Below are positions 39,601-53,076 of a stretch of 64,000 nucleotides of DNA, in pieces. The notes beneath the pieces are model-generated. The model was given only the letters and a program-made list of their open reading frames with translations, was not told the DNA's origin and searched no databases. Source of the stretch: Tyto alba (Eukaryota; Chordata; Aves; Strigiformes; Tytonidae); the NCBI RefSeq assembly GCF_018691265.1, contig NW_024881261.1:24019374-24083373 (forward strand). The letters are read 5' to 3'. A program made the translations under genes and the position numbers. Each line of letters opens with the position of its first letter. Within the stretch, counting starts at the first letter, position 1.

Positions 39601-42600
39601 CAGTCTACAGAAAACACAGCAACTCCACTAAGAGCCCCCAAATTTAAATTCCTACATATATAAATGACAAAAGGAGCCATGCTCCTGAAAAATAACATGG
39701 AATTCTTGATGTAGAACACAGTAATAAAAAGTGGTACTTTTTTTCCCCTCAAAAGGAAACTTGAAAAGGTCTAACTACTGAAACAACTCTGTGGTAATAT
39801 GCCACTGAGATGAAAAGGGAGCCATACCTCTCTGAACTATTGCTTCAGTCTTGAGTCTAAAAGGATTTCCTCAATTTCCTCATAATCACTCACAGTAACT
39901 TTTTGTCTACAGACCTTGCCTGTTAGCTATTATGTTAGAATACATTCTGAAGCTGCACACTTCTTCACAGGTATGACAAACTCGAGGTGGTGAGTGATCT
40001 GGGTTGTTAGGGCACACAGTAGACAGATTAGGAGAGGGATCTGCTCATCATTTATCCTACTATCTGTGGGATCTGCTGCTCCAGCAGTGGATTCCTACCT
40101 GTTTCCTTGCTTCAAGTTTCATGGCCTAAAAAACACCCATGCCACTGCATGTTACTCTTGCAGTTTTTTCCCTAAACAAATAGGGTAGAAAAAGGGGCTG
40201 GCCTGACAAGGAAAAGGAAAATACTGTATCTGGACAAAATGACTACAAAAGGAAAGGAAATTACTGATTCATAAGCTGTATATTAAGCTGTTTCACAGAA
40301 CCTCCCACCCTCAACCTTTCCACTTCCTTTTTCCCTAAAAGTGCTTAGATTTATGGGGTTTTCTCTCTGTATGATAGCAAAGCTTCACTATCATTTAGGC
40401 CAAAACACTAATGCTATTGTCACAGAAGATAGGACCAAAGGACAAAATACAGGAAGTAATTCAAGGTATGATTTTCTTTGCAACTCATTCTTCCTCAAAG
40501 ACGGGCAAAAACGTCCAAGTGAACACAGCAAGTTCAGCTCCCAAGATCTAGTATTTCAAGGCTGAAAACTGCACATACCACTCTATAATACAAGTAAGAA
40601 GAATTAATACATATACAGTGCTTGCTTAACTAACCTTAGGGGGTTCCAAAAGTTCAATTCATACCTGTAGATACAAAAAACCCTTCAATCGGTAGCATGC
40701 TTTCTTCCTTAGGGTAATTACAATAGAACATGTATGGGTGGCAGAATTAAAAGAATGAGTTTGGGAAAATTATTTTTTTCCCTTGTACTCTCATGATCCA
40801 TGTAAGTCAGAAATTGTTTTATTTAAGGGGGACACATTAAGATTGTATAAGTAAAATTAATTCTGGTAGGTTCTATCTCACTAGTGTTTGTCCTCACAAC
40901 CTTCAGAATATCTGAATGTGGTGGTGCACATCCATACATGTGCCCCCATGTGTATCTCTCCTCTTGTCTCCAATTTCCATGTTAAAACAAAATACTAAAT
41001 GATGAATTCCACTACATAATCATCCCAATGATATCACATGTACAGAGCTATCACCTGATCTGCCACGGGGGCATCTTGAGCTAGCCATAAATTACAGCCA
41101 CTATAGGTGGTTGTTCTCAGTGTGGAGTAACTTTAAAATGGAAGCAGCATTGCCAAAATGTTTTAGGTATTCTCTAACAACCGGGTCTTCAGATTCAGAG
41201 ACCTGGATTCCATTCAAGGCACAAGAAGGTGCTACAAACCTTTGTATTTACTTCTTGCTATCTGTATCTTAGCTATTTCATCTTCTTTTCTCCTCCAAAG
41301 CCGGTCTGTCCCACCTAACCTGTTATAATCTAACCTTCTCATGTTCCTCGTGCCATACTTGCCTGTCCTTGCTGGTCATCTGTCAGTTCCCAGTCTAACA
41401 TTTCCCCCTTTGGCAACACAAGCTGACAGATACAGTAACCTCCTAATGCAATATTTTCCATTTCATTAGCACCCAAAAGCCTACTAGAACCTCAGCATGT
41501 CCTCCATTTCTATGAACCCCCTTCATTTCCTAGAATCAGGCACCTTTTTTCAACAGCCAGTCTTCATTTCCCAAAACTTAGAGCTTCAGCTTCCATCTCC
41601 TTTAAGGATCAGCCTGTATACTGGCCTACTCCAGCTCACAACCCTTGGGTACCCCCCATACAGGAGCTCCCTCTTATCCTCTCTATACAGAGACTGCAGA
41701 GTCCAGACTGCCAGACAGGTTCTCAGTTCTGGTGCCACTCCCGTGCTGACCATATCCAACAGGCAGGGACCTGAAATTCAGGGCAGAAACCAGGGTCACT
41801 CAGCCCCAGGCTCACACATGCGCAGTGGGGGTGCCATCTTCAGAGTTTCTAACCAGCTCTACAGTCTTAAGCATGCTTAAGCTACATTTATTTCCTTGAC
41901 ATTGTATCTCTCAGCTAATTCTCATGGGAATATGACAGCATTCTAGCTGTAATGCAATATCAATAACCACATATTACATATATTTTGTATATACACTTTC
42001 TTCTGACAGTCAAAACAACTATCATTCATGTTCATGATAGTTCATATTAATTTCCCTATCCCACCTACCTACATTAGTGAAGAAGATACCAGCCTCAATA
42101 TGCAGATTCTCTAGAGTGCAGACACAAACCCGCTACATTACTTAGTTAAGCTACCAATTCTCACAATCCTTATCCACCTACTAAAAGAAAAAAAGTGACA
42201 TTACTTTTCCCCTGGAAGGGGAATAGAGGAGTGGTGGTAAAGAGTAAAACTACAGTAGAAAATGCTGCAATCATTGTAAGTACTAGCCCAAAAGACAACT
42301 CCATGATTCCACCATCTTCTGATGAAAATTTATGTGGCAAAGTGCTGAAGTTGACTCAGGTCTATTTACAAATGCTTTAAATATTTGTATCTTTTGCTGA
42401 AAAGTAAGCTCAAAGTTTTCCAAGGCAAAGGTAATGTGTAGTATATACTTTGAAAACATAAAGTGTGGTTTAGTAAATGTTTATCATTCCTTACTGGAAA
42501 GGAAAAAAAAGAAAGAAAAAAAAAAAAAAAGAAGCAGAGTACAAAAACCTTCCAAAGAGAATGGAATTTTCTCCTTTTCCAATCTGCATACCTGTATTGG

Positions 42601-45600
42601 GAGGGTCTTTTGATAAAACCAGTGGCCAACCAGCACATGCTGCTTAACTGTGATGAGCAGCATGATGTGGTGTGATAAGAACAGCTCAGAAGTCTGGGAA
42701 ATAGCACTTGCTGAAAATCAATAGAATCTGTTAGGGGTAGAAATCTTCACAGGACCTCAGATGCACGGACATCACAGATCTCTCCATGTTATGAACTTTC
42801 CTGAGATAAAGCTGCTCTTTAGAAAATTAAGTTCCATTGTGCAAAGCACAGCCCATCCAAAGTTATACAATGAACAGCTCTTCTAACCAGAAATAAACTG
42901 CTTTAGAAAATGTAGCTTTTTATTGGAACTGACTTTTGGTCTCTTTCTGACAGCTGACATCTTTCTCCAAAGCAACACTGCAGAATATCTGATATCTGTA
43001 AACTACTTTAGATTTCATGGTAACAGAAGAAAAACATTACATTCACTGTTTAAACAGCACAATCAGGAAGCGCTCTTACAGAAAATGCCACGTCACATAT
43101 CACAACTGGGTGGCAACTGGTTTGTAATCTCCGTTAACGGGGCCTTCCAGTCCCAGCACCATCTTTCAGAAAAATAGTAGCTGGCACAGAAAGATGAGAA
43201 ACATCAATATGGATTAAAGTTGCATTCCCATTTGAAAATTTTAAAGCTATATTAAATTTTTAGACTGCTGGGCTTTGGGGGGAAAAAAAGCAACGCTGGC
43301 TTTCAAAATAGGTTTCTGATCTCCTGGAAAATCCAGATCAGTAATGTAGTAAATGCCAACATCCCAGCAAGAATGAAGATCCCCTATTGTAGGTGTTCTC
43401 AACCTCGCCACACACATCCCCCCTTTCTCACAAACCATCTGAGCGCGAATGGTCAGCAGAAACAGGGCTTACCTTGAATTGTTAAGAGGCTGACACACTT
43501 CACTGGAGTTAGAAGCAGAAGAATATGGTAGAGGTAATCTTATGACTGTCTGGCTCTTGGAAGGGCCAGGGGGCTCTGATGAATGTATTTATTGCTGTAA
43601 TCTTGAGCCAAATGCCTAAGGGTGACTGCTATTTCAAATCCTCTAAAGCCTGTGAAAACAGATAATCCATTGTTTAAAGATTTTAACTAAAAAAGACCAA
43701 GGTTGCAAAGCCTCGGGCAGAAAGAACAATGAAACACTAGACAGGAGAGCACTGTGCATTAGTTTGCTGCCCACATATTCCTGTGCTCTGCACACTATAC
43801 AAGAAATAGCAGCAATTGGACCTTTGTGCTGAGAAAGAGCTTTTACTGAAGAGGGTAGAGAAAGGGGATTCCTCTGCCCAGTCTCACAGCTACCTGCTCA
43901 CAGATGCACTATGCACCAAAGGTTTTAAGCCTTAGAAGTGATTAGTTATGTCCATTATGAGTTACATTAAATAGGCACAGAATTTTTAAAGCACTTGGCA
44001 CTCGCTCTGGTAATGAGGCCCCTTCAATAAAATGCTTCAAGCTGAATACTTAAATATTTCAGCATTCAAAAAAATCAGTAGTCATTTATAACCTCTGCAG
44101 CTAGTACATTTAAAGCATGATGATGCTGTGCTACCAGTATAATAGCAATGATGACCTTGTGCAGGAAGTTTGCCAAGCCAAGAAAACACACTGTTTGACT
44201 TGCTCCCCAGGAGAGAGACACCATATCCGAGCAACCACAACAGGGGAACAACTACTGTACTTGCTCTCATGTACTGCTTCCTAGAATTTGCCATTTCCAA
44301 ACCAAATGAAAATTAACAGACATTTCTAAGAATTTGATACAATACTTCCTCATCCCTGTTTAAGATGCTCTTGAGGACACAGTGACAGGATAAAGAGTCT
44401 TTTGCACCAGTATTACCAACTCAAAGCTAGATTCAGATCAGTACTAGTCAAAAGTAATTTCTACTTCTTTCTATTATTACCCACTGCTCTGTATCTCGGC
44501 AGTCTCAATGAGTCCAGCCTTACAGGCAGAAGAAAGGGATGAGAAGTCTCCTCACATTCACAGGATGGATTTGAGTGCAGTAGCCAGTCTGTTCCCATAA
44601 CTTTACATGAAACAAAACATTTCTTTCTGCTTCTCCTTCCTTTTCCTTCAAGACAGGTGGAAATCAAGTTGGATGGCAAGGTTTTCCTATACAATATTAC
44701 CTAAGGATAATCTACTGTAGGAAATCTAAATTTAACAGCTGAGTGTTAGATTATATCCTAACGTCTGTGCATACAAGGTCATTCCCATTTCATTTGGCTG
44801 AGTTCCCTCATCTTATTCTGGCCATCACAAAAGTCCTGGCATGTGTGCTCACCAGCTTCACAGCCACTTGTGTCAGCAGTTTCACAGCTACACTGGAAGA
44901 CATCTATGGTAAAAGGTCGTGACTGCAAAGGAAGAAGGAACTCCATACAACCCCAGGAGAAGTTACAGATGTCCCAATCGAGAGCTGGTAGCACAGGCTC
45001 TATAACACCAGTGCCAAAGGGTCGTGAAGAGAGGACAAAACCAGTAGAGCTCTCATGACTCATTTTCAAGCATGGTGACATCAGCTTCATCCTGGTAGAG
45101 CAAGCGTAAGGTTTCTAAATCACTAGCCCATGAAGACCAAACAACCTCTGCATCCCCACCTAACATTTTTACCAGATGAAGTCTAATGACAGGGGAAAAA
45201 ATGGAATATTGCATTTGTGGTTTACACCCTACATTTGTATGAAGAGGTGTTTGTCTGTCTTTATTTTTTAAAGTTTGCTCATTTTTAGAATTACTCAGTA
45301 TAGCCTTTAAGACCAGTTTACAAACATATCCTTCAAGAACAGCCTCACTTCCAGTGCAGACACTGTATCAATTACTACTGCTTTGTCTTTCAACATTGCT
45401 TCTTGCTGATCTTCACCCTTGCACAGGATGTGTTTCAGGAAGATATAATTGCAGGAAAGGGAAGGGGCCTGAGCACTCACAACAATTTCAGTCCCCAGTG
45501 ACCTGTCCAGAATAGCATCGTGGGTCAGACTGTCAGTGGCAGGGTTCTAGGAAAAGATATTGAGGAAAACAAAGAAATATTCATTTTATTATTTTTTTAA

Positions 45601-48600
45601 ACAAGGTATGGGAAAAAAATAAACCAAGAACCATTCTGTAGAAACATAACATGTCATGTCTCCCTGGTAAATTGTACAGGAACATAAAGATAATGCAGCA
45701 CTGCTCATCAGAGAAGCTGGCGGGTCCTGGAGTTGGATGCAAAAAAGTGCAGTGCAGCACTTGTGGCCCCAGGTCTGGTCCTCACCTTGATCAAAGCAAC
45801 CGCTTTCCTCTTCCCCTGGATGCGTCTCTTTTAGAAATGACCGTTACTATGATTTCTTCAATCTTTCGCCTCAGATGAAATCACTGATATAAAAATTAAT
45901 CCAGTGTTCAATTAAAAGTGGAAAAGAACAGGCAGCAATGAAGGGCTGCAGTTACTGGCTCTCAGTCTGCTGAGCATGCAGCTCGGCTCTTAGTCATGCT
46001 GCCTGTTTCTGATACCCTTTTGGAGTTTGTCATGACTACTGTTAGTTAAGTCTAACCTAGATAAATTTGACATTTAAAAATTTTGCTGGACTGGTACAAA
46101 GAGTAGTGTGAGACTCCTCTTCAGCCTACACCATGTGAAATTGTACTTTTAAGGTGGATTGTCTGGCATATGCTTAGGTGGTCACACCTCTTCTCCAGAG
46201 AGAATGGTCCGGACACCTCACCAACCCATCCTGTCCCCAAAGCACTCTGTGCTGTGCCAATACAAAAGCATTCGAGTCTGACTGGGTTTCTTACTGATCA
46301 ACTGAAAAGTAACTTTTTCTCTCCTGGAAAACGATAACACCGCAAAAAAAGGAGATTTGTTTTGTTTTGTTTATTTTAATTTCCACATCAGCTTCCTGAT
46401 CCTGCTTGCTGAGTGGCTGTGCCAATATTGAGAATGGATTGGATTGCTTTCTTCAGTGGGTGCATCAGCTTAAAGCCAAGCCACAAGAGATATGTTCAAA
46501 GGGTGTCTTCACCCTGTTTTCATTTAGCAATGGGAAAAAGGTAGGACTGACATCCGAGACTATAAAGTACCTCTACAACGTGCAAAAGAATTAACTGTAA
46601 CAACCTCAGAGAAACATTATACCCAACATCAACTGCAATTACAACAATCCCTGAACACTACCTTGTTCTTAAACTGCCCACATACACAATGCAAGACCAA
46701 AAGAGACTTCCAAGCTCTGCCTGCTACCACAGGCACTGTACTGTCACATGTGGTTAGTGAGGAATTTGTATTTTAAAGTAATGCTGGGAAAGGCATACAT
46801 CAATATTTTGTTTGAAGAAAATAAAGTTTTCCTGCAGAAAGCTCTGTGTTTATATGTTTATGTGGACTTGGGCCATGAAAACATACCCTGTTCCATGCAC
46901 AGTTACAAGACACTAAACTACAGACACTAACACAAGATAACAGCACTTTTTCATAGTAGCCTTAACTCAGGGAAGTAGGCTTATTCACATCATGCTTTGA
47001 TACAAGTTGCCAGATCTGAAACAGGAACATAAAGGAAGCATATGGATGAAAGTCTGCAGACAAAACTAAATCAGGAGACAGTGACAGATCTCTGCTTATG
47101 GGGAAGATGATTATGACTCAGCCACAAGTAAAGCACTTGCAATTTGAGCTGAAGTATCGCTGATTGAATCCGGAACATTTAATTAAAAATGAATAAAAAC
47201 AATGAAATTACAAGTAAATTAAAATACATTATTTGTGACTGAAATGAAGGGACAAGGGGAAGCTTGATGTTTCAGAGGTGGACAATAGATCAGACATGGA
47301 GACCAGCAATTTATGCCAGGCTTCAATGCTGAAATGAATCTGCCTCTTCATGGCTGCCGGACTGGACCAGGATCCCACTTTATCCCACTGAAAAGACAGA
47401 TTCAACACTGTGATAGGTCACATCATTCTCCTGAAAGTGGATTCACCACAGCTGATGAAACAGGGAGCTGCAGCCATCCTCATGCATGCTTGCTCCACAT
47501 TGATCACTGCAATGTCTACCCTAGTTTTTGCCTGCTCTTTTTAGTACCTCTGAAGCCCTCAATAACTGGAAGGACAAGCAGTTCACCAACAGTAAGGTGC
47601 CGATGATTTCAGTTCTGTAGCTCTGCAGCTGAGACAAACGATGCCACTCCAAAGGCATCTCTACACTTGAAACAGACCCACACACAGGTGATGCCCAGAA
47701 GAGAAATACAAATGCGCAGGTGACGACAGATGGAAGAGGACAACAATTTAACGAGTCAGCCAAGACACCAACCTCCTCTCCACTGAAAATTTCTACCTTT
47801 AATTAGATTGCACAGAGTTCTCAGTCTTACTGTGCTCCTCATTCATCTTGGGCCGTCAAATATTAAGAGGTATTCAACTTGCTGTGAAATTACATTATTC
47901 ATCTCAAGCAGGGATCTAAACACAACGTGCCACTGTGTTGGACAACTCCAAGCCTGACTTCATCATTCGTTCAAAATTAAAACTTCCAGCAGTGCAAAAC
48001 TGAGACTATGCAGGAGAGAAGCCTGCCTCTTTACAAAAGAAAAATCATAGGCCATTACCTGATGTTTTGACATTCAGCTTGCTTCCAGAGCCAACTATAA
48101 TCTCAGCAGTTAAGGTTTTGAATTGAATGAAGACCTACTCATGAACTGGTCTGCTTTCTCTGGGACAGGCACGGCTGACCAGGACCACAGAAAGATCCTG
48201 GTTACCAGTTACAGGGGAACCCTGGCTGCTGGACAACTTAACCATAGAGTCAAAGGCAAATACAATCAGCAGTTGCAGAGCATGCTATAACACTGAATAT
48301 TTGAAAAAGCTTTCAGAATAAAGTGTGAGTGGCACTGAATCACTGCCTCAGCATAAGCTAAAAAACAAAACAAAAAATCTAGAGAAAAAGTGCTCTAAAG
48401 ATGGGAAAGACAGTTAAAGATCAGAAGAGACAAATTTATGTAAATCAATTATCAGTGAAGGTATTAAAAATGCTACGCTGAAAGCAGCAGTTAGGAGCAC
48501 GTTAGTATCACTCTGGGAGGTGTTCAGCTTGCCTTCTGCTCAGATACCTGTCCTGATGACATCTTCTACATCTGGACTAACATCCTCCATTTTCATTATA

Positions 48601-51240
48601 TTCAGTGGAAAAACGAAAAAGAACTTCCAGAATGTGTGATTCACCTGACAAAATGTGGACATCTGCTTTAGGGTGAAATGAATTGTGCCCTAACATACCC
48701 TTAGTATAAACTTACAGTGCCTTGCACAGAAGTGGATACTTTAGTTGTAGATCTTCATGCGTAGGCAGATGAGTCCAACTCTCAGCATCCAAGAGATGAC
48801 AGAACTGACTGTTTATTTCCCATGTGCTTTAAAGCACTGGGTAGGGCTAGAGAGCTAACACAAAGCCGTTCAATAAGAGGCTCTTAAGACAAAAATAGAC
48901 ATTTATAAAATGTTCTGGGGTTCTTCTAACCTTTCTGAAGTAAATCTCAAGTTTCTCTTCTTTTCTAAATTGATCTCTATTACTTGGAGTCTATCACAGC
49001 TAAGGCCTGTCATCCCACTGTTTCCCTTGACGAATTTACACCAAAGTGATTGAAAATTTAAGAGTTAAGGTCTGTTGTGGAGCGCTGAAAATCCACATGC
49101 AAGCTCTGATTTTACTTCAGAAGTACTGCCAAGCAAACTAGCATTAATTAGAGACAAGCTGAAAGTCCAATAAAATACTAGGCTAATGGAATCATCTGGA
49201 ACAGTAAGACTAAACATGATCAAAGAAAACCAAGTTGCTCTATCACATAATCTAATGGTCCTGATATGGGAACCTCCCAACATGAACCACTCAGAGGAAT
49301 GCCGTATTCTTGGAGAGTTTCTGATGCAGAAATGAAGGATGTAGAAGACTGGAGAAACAAACAGAGGAGAAAGAGCAGAGTGCTGGGGTGGTATGCTTTC
49401 GAAGAGACTGACCAGATGGCAGACCAGAACTGCAAAAAGAGATTAAGGGATAAAATTGTCATTTTGCTGTCCCTCTTTCCTCCTTCCTTGTCGCATCAGC
49501 TTTGTCAACCTAGCTCCCAAGAGAACTGTTGAATACAGAGGAACAACATACATCAATAAATAAAAGCAGCAGTGATCCCTAGCCCCAGAGAGGGCTATGA
49601 CTTGTTGGCATGTCATTTAAACACATACAGTTTCATGCCCTACTCTCTCCCCAGTTGTGGAAACACTTCCTCCCTGAGGAGGGAGCTGTGAGCCCCTGTC
49701 TCCTAGTGTGAGCTACAGTACTGGGACAGGAAGGTAGGAAAGGAGGGGACAAACTCTGCTGTCTCTTACTTAACAGGGAATGCCCAAGACAGTATTTTTC
49801 ACTAATGCAGACACTTTCAAAGAGGAGGAAAAAAAAAAAAAATCAAATCAGGATAATGCACTGCAGTGCAGGGAGAAAACAGGTCAGACTAGTGCAATAC
49901 TGCTGTATTCGGATCCCACCAAAACCCTAGATCACGCTCCCTCATCCCTCCCATCCCACATTCAAAACACGTGCCAAAGTGCTGAAGATGGTAACTGCAG
50001 CATGACACACACATAGCACAGAGACCAGCACTATGACCTGCACAACCCCAGTACACTGGGCAGAGGACAAAACGTGACTCTCCTTTTCACCCTCCTGTGA
50101 TTTGAGAGGGGGAAAAAATGTTGGTATTTAATCGCTGTTACTTTTAATGCTTAACTTCATAATTTCTTTTTAATGACAAACGTTAAATTCATTGCATGGA
50201 AAGAAAATGTGCAGTATTTCAGGCTAAGTTAAGATGTTAACATTTCTGTCCAAGAGCAGCTGCAAACACTGCTGATATTCAGTGTCTGCAACCCCAACAG
50301 AAAGAACAGCTTCAGTTACATACAGCTACAAACACGCTTGGAAGAGACAGGTATTTATGAACATCTTCTTGGAGTTGTTAGTACATAAGCAAGTGCTGTG
50401 TGAAGTTGTGCTTACTTTGCACTATTCATTTCACTCAACAAATTCAAAAGCAGTCTGAGTCTATACATAGAGATAGATTGTGACCATCCCTCTCCTTGTT
50501 TGGAGAGTTTGGGCAGCTTTAAAAAACAAGCAAACACCAATTCCCACTTCTGTGAAACAGATCTTGTGACACTGCCCAGCATAAGCCACAAATACTCTGA
50601 AAAGGTCCAAACTGTATTTACAATCTTATCAATCCCCTCGCATTCACCGCCAGATCAGTTAGCTTACTAAATATATCAAAGCAGGCAAGGACGTGATGGA
50701 AGGTATCTTCCTGGTGCAGATTAATTCACCGTTCATGTCTAAAGATTTCTACTGCACTTTCAATGGGGCACATATGGATTGAATCTAGTGATCTATACAG
50801 TTTCCTTTTTGGATATTGGTCTATATTGAAAAACAGTCCCCAAACAGCAATTGTCAGAGGCCTGAGACCTTCAAATATTGCTATGCAGAAAGAATAGTTA
50901 GGACTCCAATGTACGTACTCCCATAAATCTTTCAGCAGCAATTTAAGACATAACCGTGCTCCACAGCTCTGCTGGAGATTCCTGCCACCAGAGCAGGATC
51001 AGCAAAGCAGAAGGTACCTTTGCCACTGTACCACACAGCCCAGGATCTCAACTCCAGTGGCTGAAACAGAGACATGTATTCCCTTCTGATTTTGCTATAC
51101 TGGGAAAATCTCCAGTGTAAGGGCAAGGGGCACAGCTCAAAGAAAAAAAAACAAACAAACAAAAAACACAAAACAAACCAACAGACTATCCTTTGAGACT
51201 TCCAGAGCTGATGTCAGAGCACCCAGCGATCCAGCATGAG
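36631..51240. other. Non-coding DNA with low-complexity tracts
   Basis: No supported exon. Tracts include T-rich 38861-38900, a purine tract 42501-42534, A14 at 49829-49842 and an A/CAAA-rich tract 51140-51179. Open frames at 41497-41880 (plus, 127 codons) and 44779-45090 (minus, 103 codons) have no recognisable domain or good splice context. A weak LINE-like protein string occurs near 47490. An NRF1/YY1-like motif pair at 41817-41840 is listed separately. Confidence 0.5.
41817..41840. promoter_or_regulatory. NRF1-like and YY1-like motif pair
   Basis: CATGCGCAG (41817-41825) matches an NRF1 half-site, and GCCATCTT (41833-41840) matches a YY1 core in the minus orientation, 7 bp apart. Both are typical core-promoter motifs, but the surroundings are not a CpG island. 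It could be a decayed or tissue-specific promoter, part of an unrecognised repeat, or chance. Confidence 0.25.
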
Positions 51241-51280
51241 CTGCACCAGCACACGGTGCCTGCAGACTGTGCTGGTGCAG
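51241..51280. other. Perfect 13-bp inverted repeat (hairpin)
   Basis: CTGCACCAGCACA (51241-51253) is the exact reverse complement of 51268-51280, with a 14-nt loop. Pairing does not continue outward, so the stem is shorter than that of a normal pre-miRNA. The GC-rich stem would fold well in RNA from either strand. No neighbouring gene explains it. Confidence 0.55.
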
Positions 51281-51506
51281 GCCACAGGTGATGTGCCTCA
51301 GTGAAGGCATAATGAAACGCAGAGCTTCACCTCTTTGCATTACATTCAATTAACCAAAGCAACTGTGTTCAGGAAAATCACATGAAATTTTATAAAGACA
51401 GCTAAAGTTGCTCTGGGCCTTCTAAAAACACTCTCCCAACATTAGCCTTCTACCAATCCTGTGCTACTCAAAGCCTGTCACCACGCAACAACAGCAACTT
51501 AGATGT

Positions 51507-51514
51507 ATTTGCAT
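51507..51514 (+). promoter_or_regulatory. Exact POU octamer ATTTGCAT
   Basis: A perfect octamer motif lies about 400 bp to the left of the candidate conserved block at 51890-52085. Octamers occur by chance about once per strand in a window of this size, so it is only suggestive. Confidence 0.2.
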
Positions 51515-51889
51515 TCAATCATACAGACTGGAAAGACAGCTAGAAAGGGAAAAACTGAACTCTGAGACCTTTGCATTGACAACGGCTGCAAAAAGGCTAG
51601 AGAAGCAGAGAGAGCAAATGGCAGCATTCACCCCAATTATTTCCAGAATCCACAGCAGACCCGGCACTCATGGCCAGCACCGCCACCGCAGACTGCTCGT
51701 GTGCTGCTGCGGCAGCATCAATGTCTTACACCCACAAACTCCACTGCAGCTGCCTGTTGAGCTGGAAATCTGATACACTGCAAAGGTTGCTGACAGCCAG
51801 AGGCTGCTCCTTTGTCTATAAAATATCCTGTAATAAATTACATTACAGACTGGGGAAAAGGATTCGGAAGAGAGAGAATTAAAACACAA

Positions 51890-52085
51890 CCTTATGAGAG
51901 CTAAATGAGACCAATTAAAAGAGATTTGCTACAAGTGCTGAGGGATTTTGACCTGAGCTGTAATCAGGGATGGATATGCATTCCTTTAAAAGAGGAAAAT
52001 GAGCGAGAGATCATGTGTAAACAACTCTGCCAATTAAAATGAAATGGATTATCTTATCTATGCAGCTCTGCTCAGAGTACCATGG
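51890..52085. promoter_or_regulatory. Candidate enhancer-like block
   Basis: The block contains CCAATTAAAA twice (51911-51920 and 52030-52039), CTGTAATCAGGGATGGATAT with its TAATC and GGAT cores, and an ATGCAT. It also has GGATTATCTTATCT, a double GATA site read on the minus strand. All frames are closed and no repeat is recognised. Such a mixture of homeodomain, POU and GATA sites is characteristic of conserved non-coding elements in large introns. Conservation itself cannot be seen from one sequence. Confidence 0.3.
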
Positions 52086-53030
52086 CATATCCCAGATATA
52101 CCAGAGAGATCCAAGATAGGCATTTAAACCCCTGAAACAAGGCTCAATGATGAGATACACTGTAGTTCAGGACACATCAAGGCCTCAACTGCATTTGGCT
52201 ACCCTTCCCCCCATTTTTTTTTTTTTAAGAAATCATGGAATTATAAATGCTAATACAAAACCAGGCTCAGGCTTTTTTGCCAGATCACCTATGTGAATTC
52301 TGATGCAGATCAGACGGGTTAGGCATCACAACAGTAAAACATGCCTTACACAAAAACCACGCAGCAGATAGCACCATCACTGCACTACCAGACACTGCTG
52401 AAAAACACACAGCCAGGGCACACACTCATGTCCTGATAAACACTCACAGGTATTGTTCCATACCTTAAAACAATGATTCTTGATTTCTCTGTATCCCAAT
52501 CCCATTTTGTCTCCAGATGCCCCAAAATGCCTCTTTCCTCACAGTCAGCAATACTGGAGGCACGACTGGCCCCTGGTCTCCTCTCTGACAACAGGTCTGA
52601 CAATATGTACCCAAGAGCAAAAACAATTTCTGTGATGAGAGCAAAAAATTTGACATTGACAAACGTACCGCTACTTCTGCTCTGTGTCCTTGCTCTGCAG
52701 TTCATTTTCACTGCTTTTTGAAATTTCCAGTCCTTCCTAGTTCAAAATACGTACAAAAAAGCAGTTTTACAAGGGCTGAAAAAACACTGCAACAGACTAA
52801 GAAAAGACATGTTAGAAAATCATGTTCGGGAAGAAGCAGCAGCAAGGAAAATAGTATTATGGACTTCAGGAAGACCAAAAACTAAAAGGGAAGAACGAAC
52901 AAAAAGAGGAATTTGGGATGAGGAAGAAAATTTTAAAAAGAAAGCAGCAAGCGCACAAGACAATAACCCGAAGAGATATGTACTTGTTCACAGTTGCTGA
53001 CGGTGGAAAAGTTTTAGAACATTTTACACC
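52086..53030. other. Non-coding, no gene seen
   Basis: The T13 tract at 52214-52226 is the only clear feature. A minus-strand open frame at 52385-52711 (108 codons) has no recognisable domain. Lysine-rich frames at 52809-53112 reflect A-rich composition. Confidence 0.45.
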
Positions 53031-53034
53031 GGTT

Positions 53035-53076
53035 GCCAGATTCGAGCACAGAGTTTTTCCACTGGCTCAAATCTGG
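53035..53076. other. Imperfect 12-bp inverted repeat
   Basis: CCAGATTCGAGC (53036-53047) pairs with GCTCAAATCTGG (53065-53076) with one mismatch, over a 17-nt loop. The element lies 1.6 kb inside the presumed first intron of the minus-strand gene. The function is unknown and it may be chance. Confidence 0.35.

Noticed and set aside
41155..41300. Box B-like and MIR-like strings (CCTGGATTCCATTC, CTATTTCATCTTC)
   Set aside because: Spacing and flanking MIR blocks do not line up, unlike at 1650 and 58195.
44779..45090. 103-codon minus-strand frame rich in Cys at its C-terminal half
   Set aside because: Looked briefly like a small cysteine-rich exon, but it has no splice acceptor or donor in the right places and no known domain spacing.
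47455..47560. Translated string HIDHCNVYPS resembling the 'x-D-Y-C-N-x-L' block of LINE ORF2
   Set aside because: Only one short block fits and flanking blocks are not found. Too weak to annotate as a LINE.
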